Positions 26,101 to 34,927 are shown, numbered from the stretch's first letter. The stretch: DNA of 52,276 nucleotides from Bacteroidota bacterium (GCA_005772895.1 SXIH01000046.1:1-52276); one strand, 5' to 3'. Notes: generated from the sequence alone by a model not told the origin. Numbers and translations are program-made.

Positions 26101-26769
26101 ATTTGAATCCTGCTGATCAACATAATGTGAATCGTTGGAAGCAATTATTTTTACATTATACTTTTTTGACCAGCGAACCAATACTTCATTCACTTTATCT
26201 TGCTCAGGAATGCCATGTCGTTGCAACTCTATATAATAATCTTCTCCAAAAATATCGTACCACCATTTGAATTCTTTTTCAGCTTCCTCTTCACCCAATT
26301 TCATAATTGCTTTAGGAACCGAAGCGCCCAAACAACAAGTAGTTGCTATTAATCCTTCATGATGCTGTAAAATAAGTTCTTTATCTATACGTGGATATTT
26401 TCCATACAAACCTTCCATGTATCCCAACGAACAAAGCTTTACAAGATTTTTATAGCCTTCAGGATTTTTTGCTAGAAAAAGTTGATGATAACGAACATCT
26501 TTGTCGTCCTTAGTGAATTGTCGTTTATGACGATTTTCCACCACATAAAATTCGCAGCCGACAATGGGTTTTATTTTATTTGGATTTTCTGGAGTATTGT
26601 GTTTTCCAGCTTCTGCAACAAATTTAAAAACACCAAACATATTTCCATGGTCGGTGATTGCCAATGCACGCATATTATCGTTCACTGCTTTTTTATAAAG
26701 CGAAGAAATATCAGCAGCACCATCGAGCAGTGAAAATTGAGTATGTACGTGTAAATGAGAAAAATTCAT
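23173..26769 (-). CDS. dnaE: DNA polymerase III subunit alpha
   Basis: 1198 residues, full length for DnaE1. An N-terminal PHP domain starts at FSHLHVHTQFSLLDG. The palm carries the catalytic aspartates in PDIDTDFDDEGR, with the GPGRGSAAGSAVAF fingers/palm motif before it. The helix-hairpin-helix region follows (FGMGAVKGVGEAA), then an OB-fold (about 1000-1080, LTLGGIVTNVHNGVTKTGNPWG). It is the replicative polymerase core that adds nucleotides on both strands. No proofreading exonuclease domain is fused. The gene stands alone; I see no clear -7 box in its short upstream spacer. Confidence 0.97.
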   Translation of the reverse strand: MNFSHLHVHTQFSLLDGAADISSLYKKAVNDNMRALAITDHGNMFGVFKFVAEAGKHNTPENPNKIKPIVGCEFYVVENRHKRQFTKDDKDVRYHQLFLAKNPEGYKNLVKLCSLGYMEGLYGKYPRIDKELILQHHEGLIATTCCLGASVPKAIMKLGEEEAEKEFKWWYDIFGEDYYIELQRHGIPEQDKVNEVLVRWSKKYNVKIIASNDSHYVDQQDSNAHDILLCINTGEKQSTPTMKDFGDDDSNSFKGKRFAFYNDQFYFKSTAEMSQLFSDLPEAIDNTNDIVDKIMPLKLKQDIMLPNYVIPEGFATQDDYLHHITFMGAKNRYIDISPEVEERLNFELFTIKTMGFAGYFLIVADFIKAGRDIGVLIGPGRGSAAGSAVAFCIGITNIDPIKYNLLFERFLNPDRKSMPDIDTDFDDEGRQKVIDYVVDKYGKNQVAQIVTYGTMAAKMSIKDVARVLDLPLQESNMLAKLVPEKPGIELKRVLKAPMTGEASLAEKEGLTQEDLEDVKKLRAILAGDDMQSKVLKEALILEGSVRGTGIHAAGIIIAPMDLTDLIPVSTSKESTLLITQYDGRVIEDAGVIKMDFLGLKTLTIIRDALKLIKENHGIDIDIDTIPLDDQKTLELYQRGDTNGTFQFESAGMQKHLINLKPDKFADLIAMNALYRPGPIEYIPNFIARKHGRETIAYDLPEMEEYLADTYGITVYQEQVMLLSQKLAGFSKGDADVLRKAMGKKDIYTLNKMKSKFMDGATEKGLPADKLEKIWVDWEKFAQYAFNKSHSTCYALVAFQTAYLKAHYPGEYMSSVLTHNLSNIDKITFFMDECRRMGVPVLGPDVNESAYAFAVNKSGQIRFGMGAVKGVGEAAVLSIVEERNANGPYKSVFDFVRRINLRAANKKTFESLANAGGLDSFGIHRATYFHVEGNDNGNFLEKVIRYGSSHQDGENSAQVSLFGDDSAIDMPEPKIPVCEAWSNLEQLKNEKDVVGFFISGHPLDTYKLEMDNFCPHTLADIKKIEENKNKDLTLGGIVTNVHNGVTKTGNPWGKITIEDYNESAEMAFFGEDYVKFKQYMVTGLFLFVKGKISERFRNSGNFEYKVSNIQLLSELRDKMARSLTVNISLKELNDEFMNKMNDIIAKNSAVENRNCTLQFRVFDSEENISVVMPSKKIKVNPNNDLLDLLKENGLEYKLN

Positions 26770-26862
26770 TGCAATCCTTTCAATTAAAATGGGATTGTAA
26801 ATTTACTCAATTAAAGAGTAATTTTTGTGTGGTGTTGATAAGATTGGAAAAGATGTGAAAAC

Positions 26863-27222
26863 TTAGAATTTCACCCGGATTTTTTGTTCTAAACGTTCTT
26901 CTTTTGACTTGATTTTAAAAGGATGCTTGCGTTTTAAAGTATTGCATTTACTACAAGAGTAAATAAAAACAACTTTGTTAGGACGAACTACACAACCGCC
27001 ACACTTTGGATGTTTTGCATTCGGAAAGTTTTCGGATCCAATACCTAATCTTGTTGCAGGGTTACAAACAAAACCATAGGTAATTCTAACTAAGGAACGA
27101 TGAAGTGTTAGATTATGCAATTCACACTTTTTCCCTTCATCGCTTTTCCAATGTGTAGGAATTTTACACGAATAAAAACAAACGATACAAAATAAAAATA
27201 TCGAAATGAAGAAACGATGCAT
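26863..27222 (-). CDS. Small exported cysteine-rich protein, unknown
   Basis: 119 residues. A hydrophobic N-terminus (FFISIFLFCIVCFYSC) ends in a weak lipobox with Cys-19, so it may be a lipoprotein; simple secretion is the alternative. The mature part has seven Cys, including paired motifs C-x2-C (KCGGC) and C-x2-C (CSKC) separated by about 15 residues, as in a zinc ribbon. The C-terminus is very basic. No family is recognised. It lies between dnaE and the T9SS protein with short gaps. Confidence 0.6.
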   Translation of the reverse strand: MHRFFISIFLFCIVCFYSCKIPTHWKSDEGKKCELHNLTLHRSLVRITYGFVCNPATRLGIGSENFPNAKHPKCGGCVVRPNKVVFIYSCSKCNTLKRKHPFKIKSKEERLEQKIRVKF

Positions 27223-27239
27223 TTCGCATAAAATTAAAT

Positions 27240-28949
27240 TTAATTTTCCTTAATCACTTTCAGAACAACTGATTTTCCATCTTCAGAAATTAAATGAACA
27301 AAATAAATTCCACTTGCTTGTTCTATAGAAACATCAACCTTGTTTACTGAATGATATTTTTTTGTTTGGACAGCTTGTCCAACAATATTATAAACCTGTA
27401 CAGTTAAGTCATCATATATTTTTCCAAGTTCTATAGAAAAATTTCCATTGGATGGATTGGGATAATATTTTATTTCATCGGGGAAATCATTTTTGGAAAT
27501 CCCTACAGTACTATATATACAAGCACTTGGAATTTTTCCAACATAAATTTCTTTTTTTCCGGTTGATGTAATATTTGTAGTACCAAAAGAAGAAGTCAAC
27601 TCATAATATCCCGTTGTATAAATACTACAATTATCATCAACAACAATTCCGGTTCCTCTGTCTTCAATTGGACCTCCGGCTTGAATTGCCCATTGCCATT
27701 TTCCTGCAGTGTCAATTGCGGCAACATATATTTGAACACTATCTCCAACATTTATTAAAGTATCAGCCGCTCCAAAAGCAGCATCTCCTCTGAATTGCCC
27801 GGTTACAAAAAGTAAATCCTGCTTATTTGCAGCAATTCTATTTCCTCTGTCGGAACCATTATTTGAACCGGCTTTTTTAGCCCAGACCCAAGCGCCTTCA
27901 GGAGTTAATTTAGCAACAAAAATATCCCGGCCATTCGGACTTCCGTTATTATTAACCGTATCAGCACCAAACACAACTATATCACGTAATTCTCCTGTAA
28001 TATAAACGTATTGTTCAATATCAACTGTAACAGAATTTCCTCTGTCATCTAAAAGTCCACCCGCAGTTTTAAGCCACAATTGATTTCCCATGCTATCGTA
28101 TTTCAAAACAAAAATATCTCTTCCGCCAAAACTAGTTGCCGAAATTGGTCCGAAAGCTTTTGTTCCTCTGAAGCCACCTGTTACATAAATATTTCCCATT
28201 GTATCAATTGCTATCCTATTATCGCGTTCACCATCGGTTGCTCCAAATGTTTTCACCCATTGAAAAGCTCCTGCCGGATTAATTTTTGCAACAAAACCTA
28301 AAGAATCTCCTGTTGGATGAGGAACACTTATAGACCCAAAAACTGCTGGATTTGAGTACATTCCTATTAGTCCGGTTAAATAAATATTTCCTTGTTTGTC
28401 TGTCACTAAATCATAACCATGATCGTCAGACCCTCCTCCTGCACCCAAAAGCCATTGGCAAGTACCGCTTAAATCAAATTTTCCAATAAAAATATTGTCT
28501 CCTCCTCCGGGAAAAGTAGCACCAACACATGAACCAAAGTCAGTATAATTCCAGCAAGTTCCTGTTACATAAACAAAATCATTTGCTCTATCTACACACA
28601 AACCTAATGCACGTTCATCCCATCCTCCCATTGCAGACCTTACCCATTGCCAATTCCCCATACTATCGATTTTTGCTACATACGCTTCTTTACCAAAATC
28701 TTTTGGAGGCATAATTATCCCAAAACTTGGATCAGAAGTGGAAGTTCCGCTATTATAATATCCACATACATATTGATTGCCATATTTGTCAATATCAATA
28801 TCTAAAGCCTTATCCGACTGATCACCACCAGCAGTAGCAATCCAATCCCAACTTTGTGAATACGATTGAAAAGAAATGATTACAAACAGAAAAGAAAAAA
28901 AAGCACGTCTGATTTCTTGAGTAGAAAATTCTGAGTATTTTACATTCAT
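27240..28949 (-). CDS. SBBP-repeat protein with T9SS type A sorting domain
   Basis: 569 residues. A signal peptide (FFSFLFVIISFQSYSQS) is followed by about ten beta-propeller SBBP-type repeats of some 50 residues. Each has a D-x-GN-x-Y-[VI]-[CT]-G core followed by FG, with a WA/WV-x-[AT]-x-GG segment between. The C-terminal 75 residues form a type IX secretion sorting domain (YYPNPSNGNFSIEL ... GIYFVHLISEDG). It is predicted to be secreted through the T9SS and anchored or released at the cell surface; repeats of this kind may bind partners or polysaccharide. The minus-strand -7 box TAAATTTG lies at 28973-28980. Confidence 0.9.
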   Translation of the reverse strand: MNVKYSEFSTQEIRRAFFSFLFVIISFQSYSQSWDWIATAGGDQSDKALDIDIDKYGNQYVCGYYNSGTSTSDPSFGIIMPPKDFGKEAYVAKIDSMGNWQWVRSAMGGWDERALGLCVDRANDFVYVTGTCWNYTDFGSCVGATFPGGGDNIFIGKFDLSGTCQWLLGAGGGSDDHGYDLVTDKQGNIYLTGLIGMYSNPAVFGSISVPHPTGDSLGFVAKINPAGAFQWVKTFGATDGERDNRIAIDTMGNIYVTGGFRGTKAFGPISATSFGGRDIFVLKYDSMGNQLWLKTAGGLLDDRGNSVTVDIEQYVYITGELRDIVVFGADTVNNNGSPNGRDIFVAKLTPEGAWVWAKKAGSNNGSDRGNRIAANKQDLLFVTGQFRGDAAFGAADTLINVGDSVQIYVAAIDTAGKWQWAIQAGGPIEDRGTGIVVDDNCSIYTTGYYELTSSFGTTNITSTGKKEIYVGKIPSACIYSTVGISKNDFPDEIKYYPNPSNGNFSIELGKIYDDLTVQVYNIVGQAVQTKKYHSVNKVDVSIEQASGIYFVHLISEDGKSVVLKVIKEN

Positions 28950-28972
28950 GTTTTAGGATTTAAGTATGCTAC

Positions 28973-28980
28973 CAAATTTA
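28973..28980 (-). promoter_or_regulatory. -7 box of the SBBP/T9SS gene
   Basis: Reads TAAATTTG on the minus strand, a full TAnnTTTG match 24 bases before the ATG. No convincing TTTG -33 box is seen at the usual distance. Confidence 0.5.
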
Positions 28981-29027
28981 ACAATAAAAAATCAATAAAA
29001 AAAGTTAGCACTTATATAAAACAAGTT

Positions 29028-29058
29028 TTTGCAAAATTGGCCGATTATACTATATTTG
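29028..29058 (+). promoter_or_regulatory. Promoter of the Sia-like operon
   Basis: TTTG (29028-29031), a 19-base spacer, then TATATTTG (29051-29058): both Bacteroidota housekeeping promoter elements are present at the expected spacing. The leader before ATG 29092 would be about 28 bases. Confidence 0.75.
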
Positions 29059-29091
29059 TAATGGTAAGAAATAAATGAACTAAACAGCTAA

Positions 29092-29652
29092 ATGGCAAAA
29101 ACCGGAGATATATTTTCATTAATAGATTGGATGCGATTTCTCGAAGAAGAGAACATTGTAATGTCCTTTAAAGGAGAGTTTAATCAGGAATTAATTAATG
29201 CAATATTACTTTTATCGTCCAACAAAGAAAATCTGAATGAGCAAAGTAATGTAATAAGAAATAGAATATTTTCAATCATTGTAGAATGTTTGCAAAATAT
29301 TTGTAAGCATGGTGCTGATGATGAATCCCGTTCTGAAATAAAACCCGGAATAATTCTCATAAGCAAAGAAGGGCATACCGTTTATATTTCTACGGGAAAT
29401 CTTATTTTAAACGATGAGGTTGATTTATTAAAAGAAAAAATCAATCACCTGAAGGGTTTAAATTCTGAAGAAATAAAAGCACTTTCAAAAAAGACTATGC
29501 TTACAGCAACCTTATCTGCTAAATCAGGAGCCGGACTGGGTTTAATAACTATTGCAAAAAAATCAAAGAAAATCGATTACGAAATAAAAAAAATAAACGA
29601 ACAAATTTCATTTTTCTCATTAGAGGCGTCTATTTCTACTTTAGTAAATTAA
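29092..29652 (+). CDS. SiaB-family protein kinase
   Basis: 186 residues matching the SiaB family (DUF6272), a GHKL-like kinase: the MSFKGEFNQELI segment, an N-box-like IVECLQNICKHG, and a late SGAGLGLITIAKKS glycine motif. In Pseudomonas aeruginosa SiaB phosphorylates SiaC and so switches a signalling output. Here the SiaC-family gene follows after eight bases and a PP2C-type phosphatase gene comes next. First gene of a three-gene operon with a strong promoter. Confidence 0.85.
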   Translation: MAKTGDIFSLIDWMRFLEEENIVMSFKGEFNQELINAILLLSSNKENLNEQSNVIRNRIFSIIVECLQNICKHGADDESRSEIKPGIILISKEGHTVYISTGNLILNDEVDLLKEKINHLKGLNSEEIKALSKKTMLTATLSAKSGAGLGLITIAKKSKKIDYEIKKINEQISFFSLEASISTLVN

Positions 29653-29660
29653 TTTTTCTT

Positions 29661-30035
29661 ATGGAAACTTTAAAAATCGAAGCATCTATTGATACTCCAA
29701 CAGTTTTATTTGATTTCGAAAAAGGTTATTTTGAATTGTCGGGCAAGTCGTACCCGGAAGACACACTTGAATTTTATGCACCTATTTTAGAAAAAATAAA
29801 CGAATATGCTATAAATCCAAAAGAGAAATCACATTTGGTTTTCAAATTGATTTACTTTAATTCTTCTTCCTACAAGCCTATTCTCGACCTTATCAGAAAA
29901 ATGGAAGAAATAAAAAACATGAACAAGTTTGTTACAATAGAATGGCAATATAAAACAGGTGATACAGATATGAAGGAAGTGGGAGAAGAATTTGCAGAGG
30001 TTGTTACAGTTCCTTTCAGTTATGCTACTTTTTAA
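29661..30035 (+). CDS. SiaC-family regulatory phosphoprotein
   Basis: 124 residues, whole-length match to the SiaC family (DUF1987): TPTVLFDFEKGYFELSGKSYPED, the YFNSSSYKPI segment where the regulatory Thr of SiaC would lie (a Ser here), and the terminal WQY-x-TGD-D-x-EVGEEFAE. It is predicted to be phosphorylated by the SiaB-like kinase and dephosphorylated by the downstream phosphatase. SiaC partners with the cyclase SiaD in Pseudomonas, but no cyclase is encoded here, so the downstream target is unknown. Its stop overlaps the next start by one base (TAATG). Confidence 0.88.
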   Translation: METLKIEASIDTPTVLFDFEKGYFELSGKSYPEDTLEFYAPILEKINEYAINPKEKSHLVFKLIYFNSSSYKPILDLIRKMEEIKNMNKFVTIEWQYKTGDTDMKEVGEEFAEVVTVPFSYATF

Positions 30036-33000
30036 TGAACATTATAAACTACTCCAATAAAAAAAAAGGTTTCCTTTTTTTCTTCTTACTTAATTCCTTT
30101 TTGCTTTTTTCTCAAAGGCAAGAAACGTTCAAATCGTTTAGTATTGAAGATGGTTTATCACAATCACAAGTTCATTGTATAATACAAGATCAAAAAGGTT
30201 ATTTGTGGATTGGTACCGATGCTGGCGGCTTGTGCAGATATGATGGTAAATCATTTAACATCTTCGGCACATCAGATGGACTCTCTCATAGTCAGGTATT
30301 TTCTTTGTGTGAAGATACTTTAAACGGAACTATTTGGATAGGAACCCGCAAAGGGATAAGTATATTAAATGGAAGAAAATTTATTCAACTGCCCAAAGGA
30401 TTAAAACCAATTGCCGAACAATCAATTAATACCATTGTGTTTGACAAAAATGGCGGTTTGTGGATTTCAGCCGGAACCAATTTATATTATTGGAATGGCA
30501 GTTCATTGGTAAAAAATAATTTGATAACCAGAGTAAGTTGTTTATACAAAGACAGCCAAAATCAAATATGGGCTTGTACACACAACAAAGGAATATTTGA
30601 AATTTCTACTACCCGCATAAAAAATTACACCCAGGCAGATGGCTTAAAAAGCGATACTGTTTGGGCCATTACCGAAAAAGAAAACAATGAATTATGGATT
30701 GCTACAGAAAATGGAATTAGCAAACTCAATCCCAAAAGTGGTAAAATTATCAGCAATGAAAAACTTAATTTAAAAGGAATTAAATGCATTTTTTCTGATG
30801 ATAAAAAAAATATTTGGGCAGTAACAAATTCATCTGGAATTTATAGAATATCAAATGATACTTATCAATTGCTTACTACCAAGCAAGGTCTGTCAACAAA
30901 CAGTTTGTATTGTGGATTAAAAGACAGAGAAGGCAATTTGTGGTTTGGAACGGATGGTTCAGGAATGATGAAATATTCTTTTTCTCCATTTTCAAAACTA
31001 ACAGAAGAGAACGGATTACTGGGGAACATGGTTTTATCAATACTTAATGACAGCAAGGGAAATGAATGGTATGGAACAGAACAAGGAGTTAGTCAAATTT
31101 ATACAGATAAAACTACCGGAGAGAAAAAAATAAATTACTTATTAGGGAAAAACAATAAAAATGCCGGTGAACGAATTTGGTCAAGCATTGAAGACCATAA
31201 AGGAAATATTTGGTTCAGCACTTATGAAAATGGAATCTATAAATATGATGGTCGCACATTTATAAATTATACTAAGAACGATGGATTAGCAGGCAACTAT
31301 GTGCGTTCGCTTTGTGAAGATGCTGATGGAAATATCTGGATTGGAACAATGGGCGGATTAAATATTTATGATGGGAAAGAATTTAAATTATGCAAAGATG
31401 AAAATGGAAAAGGAATTCCGTCTGCCATGGCAATTTTTAAAGACAGCAAAAACGAAATTTGGCTTGCAACCAATGGAGGACTCTACAAATATACAGGTAA
31501 AGAAAATCAATTTTTATCGTTTACAGAAAAGGATGGATTACCCAGCAATGGCTTGTTATCAATAGCGGAAGATGAGAACGGAAATATTTGGTGTGCAGGA
31601 TTTAATGGCATAAGTAAAATTGATATTCAAAACAAAACCTGCAAAAATATTTCTGTAAAAGAAGGATTAACCTCCAATTCGGTTTATATTTTATCGGCTG
31701 ACAAAAAGGGAAATCTTTTTGTTGGAAATAATATTGGCATAGATAAAATAGATATTGCTGAATACAACCGTTCAGGAAAAGTAATTGTGAAGCATTATGG
31801 AAAAGATGAAGGATTTTCAGGTATTGAATGTAATACGAATGCTTCAACACAAGATAAAGATGGAGGAATTTGGTTTGGCACAATTAAAGGGGCAATACGT
31901 TATGATGCTTCACTTGATATCCAAAATAAAGTAGAACCAATTACACATATCACAAGCATTAATATGTTTTTTGAAAAAGCAGATTGGACTCCATATTCCG
32001 ATTCATTAAATACAAAAACTGCTTTACCTGAAAATTTAGAATTACCATTTAATAAAAACCACCTCACATTTAATTGCTTAGCATTATCACTTACGATTCC
32101 TGAAAAAACTATGTATAGTTTTAAATTAGAAGGATTTGATCAATTATGGTCTCCCCCATCTCATCAAACTAGTACAACCTATTCTTATCTTCCTCCTGGC
32201 GATTATACTTTTTTGGTGAAAGCAATGAACAACGATGGTGTTTGGAACACTATTCCAAGTAGCTTTTCATTTAGTATTATTCCACCATTTTGGAAAACCT
32301 GGTGGTTTTATCTTCTTGTATTTGTAGCACTGATATTAACTTTAACAACACTTTACAAATTGCGGTTTAGTGCTTTACAAAAAAGAGCTGTTCAACTTCA
32401 AGAACATGTTGATTCAAAAACATTGGAACTTAGAAAAGAAAAAGAAACAGTTGAATCGCAACATAAAATTATTGAAAAGAAAAATCAAAATATTATGGCA
32501 AGTATTAACTATGCTCAACGCATACAAAGTACTGTATTGCCAATAAAAGAATCTCTTCAAAAATATTTTCCACAATCTTTTATTCTTCTCAAACCAAAAG
32601 ATATTGTTAGCGGTGATTTTTATTGGTTCAAAGAAGTGGGACAAAAATTTGTAATAGCTGCTGTAGATTGTACAGGACACGGAATTCCTGGAGCTTTTAT
32701 GTCACTAATAGGAAATAACTTATTAAACAATGTTGTTTATAGTAATGAAGTCACAAATCCTTCTCACATACTTCATCGTTTGCACGAAGAAATAGTAATT
32801 ACCTTAAAGAAGACAGAACAAGATTCTGCTACAGTTGACGGAATGGATGTTTCTGTATGTGTAATTGACAAAAGTACAAACGAATTGGAATTTGCTTCAA
32901 CCGGTCAGCCACTCATTTTTGTTAGTGATAGCAAAACAGAAATTATTAAAAGCGGAAAATATCCGCTAGGACTGATTATGAAAAAAGAAAGTGTTTACGA

Positions 33001-33241
33001 AACTCATAAACGTAAACTTTTAAAAAATGATACGCTATATTTATTTACAGACGGGTATGTAGATCAATTTGGAGAATACAACGATGAAAAGTTTTCAGAA
33101 GAAAGATTAAAAAATTTAGTCCAAGAAATTCAAACGCATGATATGCCAACACAATTGAACTTATTGGAAACTACTTTTATGGGATGGAAAGGAAAACTTC
33201 CCCAGCTGGATGATACACTTGTGATTGGCATAAGGATATAA
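30035..33241 (+). CDS. Two-component-type propeller fused to SpoIIE/PP2C phosphatase
   Basis: 1068 residues. Signal or anchor at residues about 10-27, then some 14 propeller repeats of the two-component regulator type (G-x-LW-[FI]-G-T and D-G-L-x-x-[NSD]-x-V) up to about residue 640. A Y_Y_Y-like domain follows (about 680-745), then a membrane helix (about 752-775), a coiled coil (780-820) and a SpoIIE-type PP2C phosphatase (about 830-1068) with VSGDFYWF, AAVDCTGHGIPGAFMS and the closing DDTLVIGI. It looks like a transmembrane receptor whose cytoplasmic output is a phosphatase, acting on the SiaC-like protein encoded just before. The ligand is unknown. Confidence 0.92.
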   Translation: MNIINYSNKKKGFLFFFLLNSFLLFSQRQETFKSFSIEDGLSQSQVHCIIQDQKGYLWIGTDAGGLCRYDGKSFNIFGTSDGLSHSQVFSLCEDTLNGTIWIGTRKGISILNGRKFIQLPKGLKPIAEQSINTIVFDKNGGLWISAGTNLYYWNGSSLVKNNLITRVSCLYKDSQNQIWACTHNKGIFEISTTRIKNYTQADGLKSDTVWAITEKENNELWIATENGISKLNPKSGKIISNEKLNLKGIKCIFSDDKKNIWAVTNSSGIYRISNDTYQLLTTKQGLSTNSLYCGLKDREGNLWFGTDGSGMMKYSFSPFSKLTEENGLLGNMVLSILNDSKGNEWYGTEQGVSQIYTDKTTGEKKINYLLGKNNKNAGERIWSSIEDHKGNIWFSTYENGIYKYDGRTFINYTKNDGLAGNYVRSLCEDADGNIWIGTMGGLNIYDGKEFKLCKDENGKGIPSAMAIFKDSKNEIWLATNGGLYKYTGKENQFLSFTEKDGLPSNGLLSIAEDENGNIWCAGFNGISKIDIQNKTCKNISVKEGLTSNSVYILSADKKGNLFVGNNIGIDKIDIAEYNRSGKVIVKHYGKDEGFSGIECNTNASTQDKDGGIWFGTIKGAIRYDASLDIQNKVEPITHITSINMFFEKADWTPYSDSLNTKTALPENLELPFNKNHLTFNCLALSLTIPEKTMYSFKLEGFDQLWSPPSHQTSTTYSYLPPGDYTFLVKAMNNDGVWNTIPSSFSFSIIPPFWKTWWFYLLVFVALILTLTTLYKLRFSALQKRAVQLQEHVDSKTLELRKEKETVESQHKIIEKKNQNIMASINYAQRIQSTVLPIKESLQKYFPQSFILLKPKDIVSGDFYWFKEVGQKFVIAAVDCTGHGIPGAFMSLIGNNLLNNVVYSNEVTNPSHILHRLHEEIVITLKKTEQDSATVDGMDVSVCVIDKSTNELEFASTGQPLIFVSDSKTEIIKSGKYPLGLIMKKESVYETHKRKLLKNDTLYLFTDGYVDQFGEYNDEKFSEERLKNLVQEIQTHDMPTQLNLLETTFMGWKGKLPQLDDTLVIGIRI

Positions 33242-33244
33242 AAA

Positions 33245-33269
33245 AATCCAGACGATAAATGTCTGGATT
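33245..33269 (-). terminator. Terminator between convergent phosphatase and USP genes
   Basis: A perfect 9-bp stem, AATCCAGAC (33245-33253) with GTCTGGATT (33261-33269), and a 7-base loop. The T-tract follows on the minus strand, so it mainly serves the USP gene; on the plus strand it has no T-run and is a plain hairpin. Confidence 0.7.
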
Positions 33270-33295
33270 CAATTATATATGCAATATTATTTTTC

Positions 33296-34117
33296 TTAGT
33301 AAGGATTAAATACTGTTGTATCTTTTCTTTCCATTGGACGGAAACTCAATACAGGAATATCACTTTCGTTGATGATACGCTGAGCAACAGTTCCGATGAA
33401 AAACTCTTTCATGCTCAACTCAGCTTTTGTCATAATCAAAACTAAGTCAGCATCAACTTCGTGACCATAATCCATAATCATTTGAGGAATATCAGAACCA
33501 CGCAATGTTTTGATAGTACAACGTACTTCTTGGTCTTTAATATATTTCCAAACTTGATTTGAATAGGAGATTAATTTGTTTTCTGCTGCTTCATCCTTTT
33601 GAGTAAGAATGGAGATAACACGGATATCAGCATTGAAGATTTTTGCCAGTTCTATTGCTTTGTTTACTTTTTCGCGGGTTTCTTTTGTTAAATCCAAAGG
33701 CAATAAGATTGTTTTACAACCATCACGGTGAACTTTTCCACGAATAGTAATAACAGGGTGTTTAGATTCGCGAACCATTTTAAAGGCATTTTTACCAATA
33801 ATTTTGCCTAAAGTGATTTTTGAAGATAAACCAATCATTACAAATAAAGGGTTGATTACATCTGCAACTTTATTGATTTCCTCATAAACATTCCCCTTAC
33901 GAACCATTGCTTCAACCGGTTGTCCGGATTTGGTAGAAGCTTCTTTTGCCAATTCATCAAGCTTTTTTTGAACCAATGGAGGATTTCCTTCATCTACACT
34001 CAACAATACGATTTTTGAGTTAGTTAATCGGGCAAGATTATATGTTTGGCCTAAGGCAATGATTGTTTGTTCAGTAGAATCAATAGGAACTAAGATAGAA
34101 TTTCCGGGTGCAGACAT
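33296..34117 (-). CDS. Universal stress protein, isolated copy
   Basis: 273 residues from ATG 34117. A longer reading from 34153 would start upstream of the probable transcript start, because a -7 box lies at 34143-34150. Two USP domains are present: the first opens ILVPIDSTEQ and the second ILLPLDLTKET. The glycine motifs are degenerate. The sequence is not especially close to the five island USPs, and its upstream region lacks the paired FNR-like boxes, so it is probably regulated independently. It is cytoplasmic. Confidence 0.88.
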   Translation of the reverse strand: MSAPGNSILVPIDSTEQTIIALGQTYNLARLTNSKIVLLSVDEGNPPLVQKKLDELAKEASTKSGQPVEAMVRKGNVYEEINKVADVINPLFVMIGLSSKITLGKIIGKNAFKMVRESKHPVITIRGKVHRDGCKTILLPLDLTKETREKVNKAIELAKIFNADIRVISILTQKDEAAENKLISYSNQVWKYIKDQEVRCTIKTLRGSDIPQMIMDYGHEVDADLVLIMTKAELSMKEFFIGTVAQRIINESDIPVLSFRPMERKDTTVFNPY

Positions 34118-34142
34118 GTTTTTTTTATTTTTATTTAGTTGG

Positions 34143-34150
34143 CAAAAGTA
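34143..34150 (-). promoter_or_regulatory. -7 box of the isolated USP gene
   Basis: Reads TACTTTTG on the minus strand, a full match to TAnnTTTG. It places the transcript start near 34137 and supports ATG 34117. No TGA-N6-TCA box is at 29.5 bp. Confidence 0.6.
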
Positions 34151-34286
34151 CAAAATAAATCGTCAGAACGAAATTTTAACTATAAATTATTCCTTTTCAT
34201 CTGCGTTTTTAAGTCATTCAAGTGTCTATAAATGAGTAATAATCACCTTCAAAACAGCCTAAAAAGGCAAATAAAGACTAAAAATC

Positions 34287-34317
34287 TTTGCCAATTAAAG
34301 AAAAGTATGTACTTTCG
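34287..34317 (+). promoter_or_regulatory. Promoter of rpsP
   Basis: TTTG (34287-34290), 19-base spacer, TACTTTCG (34310-34317), one mismatch from the -7 consensus. The start of transcription should be near 34323, leaving a leader of about 47 bases. Confidence 0.65.
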
Positions 34318-34369
34318 CTGTCCCAAAAATAGATTTTGGAATTAATATTAATCATTAAATAAACAAACA

Positions 34370-34906
34370 ATGCCAGCAAAAATTAGATTACAAAGACATG
34401 GTAAAAAAGCTTCAGCTTATTTCCATATTGTAATTGCGGATGGTCGTGCACCTCGAGACGGAAAGTTTATTGAGAAAATTGGTACGTACAACCCAACTAC
34501 AAATCCAGCAACTATTAACCTCGACAATGCTAAAGCATTAGAATGGTTAAACAAAGGTGCTCAACCAACAGATACATGTCGCGCTATCCTTTCATACAAA
34601 GGTGTGATGTTCATGAACCACTTAATGGGTGGAGTTGCAAAAGGTGCATTAACGCAAGAACAAGCAGATGCAAAATATGCAAAATGGATTGCAGAAAAAG
34701 AATCAAAAGTGAGCGGTAAAGTTGACAAATTAGCTAACGCTAAAAAAGATGCTTACAAAAACCGTATGGCTGCTGAAGCTGCTGCTAAGGAAGCAAAAGC
34801 TGCGAAAATTGTAGCTAAAAACACTCCTCCTGCAGTAGAAGAAGCTGCTCCAGTTGTTGAAGAAACTTCGACTCCGGAAGCAGAAACACCTCAAGCAGAA
34901 GCATAA
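34370..34906 (+). CDS. rpsP: 30S ribosomal protein S16 with C-terminal extension
   Basis: 178 residues. The first 80-85 are canonical S16 (MPAKIRLQRHGKKASAYFHIVIADGR, then IEKIGTYNP). The remaining 90 or so are helical and Ala/Lys-rich (KANAKKDAYKNRMAAEAAAKEAKAAK-type sequence), ending in an acidic Pro/Glu tail. Long S16 tails are common in Bacteroidota; their role is unclear. It is a component of the 30S body and assembly. It is followed by a strong terminator. Confidence 0.96.
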   Translation: MPAKIRLQRHGKKASAYFHIVIADGRAPRDGKFIEKIGTYNPTTNPATINLDNAKALEWLNKGAQPTDTCRAILSYKGVMFMNHLMGGVAKGALTQEQADAKYAKWIAEKESKVSGKVDKLANAKKDAYKNRMAAEAAAKEAKAAKIVAKNTPPAVEEAAPVVEETSTPEAETPQAEA

Positions 34907-34927
34907 TTTTGAATTATTAAATTATTT

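Noticed and set aside
24598..26858. Several 60-85-residue plus-strand ORFs within dnaE
   Set aside because: They are shadow frames opposite a complete, well-conserved dnaE, without signals or family matches.
34214..34233. TGAGTAATAATCA-like sequence upstream of the isolated USP gene as a fifth regulon site
   Set aside because: The half-sites are separated by 7 bases instead of 6, there is no partner box at 22 bp, and the position is about 64 bp or more from the USP -7 box.
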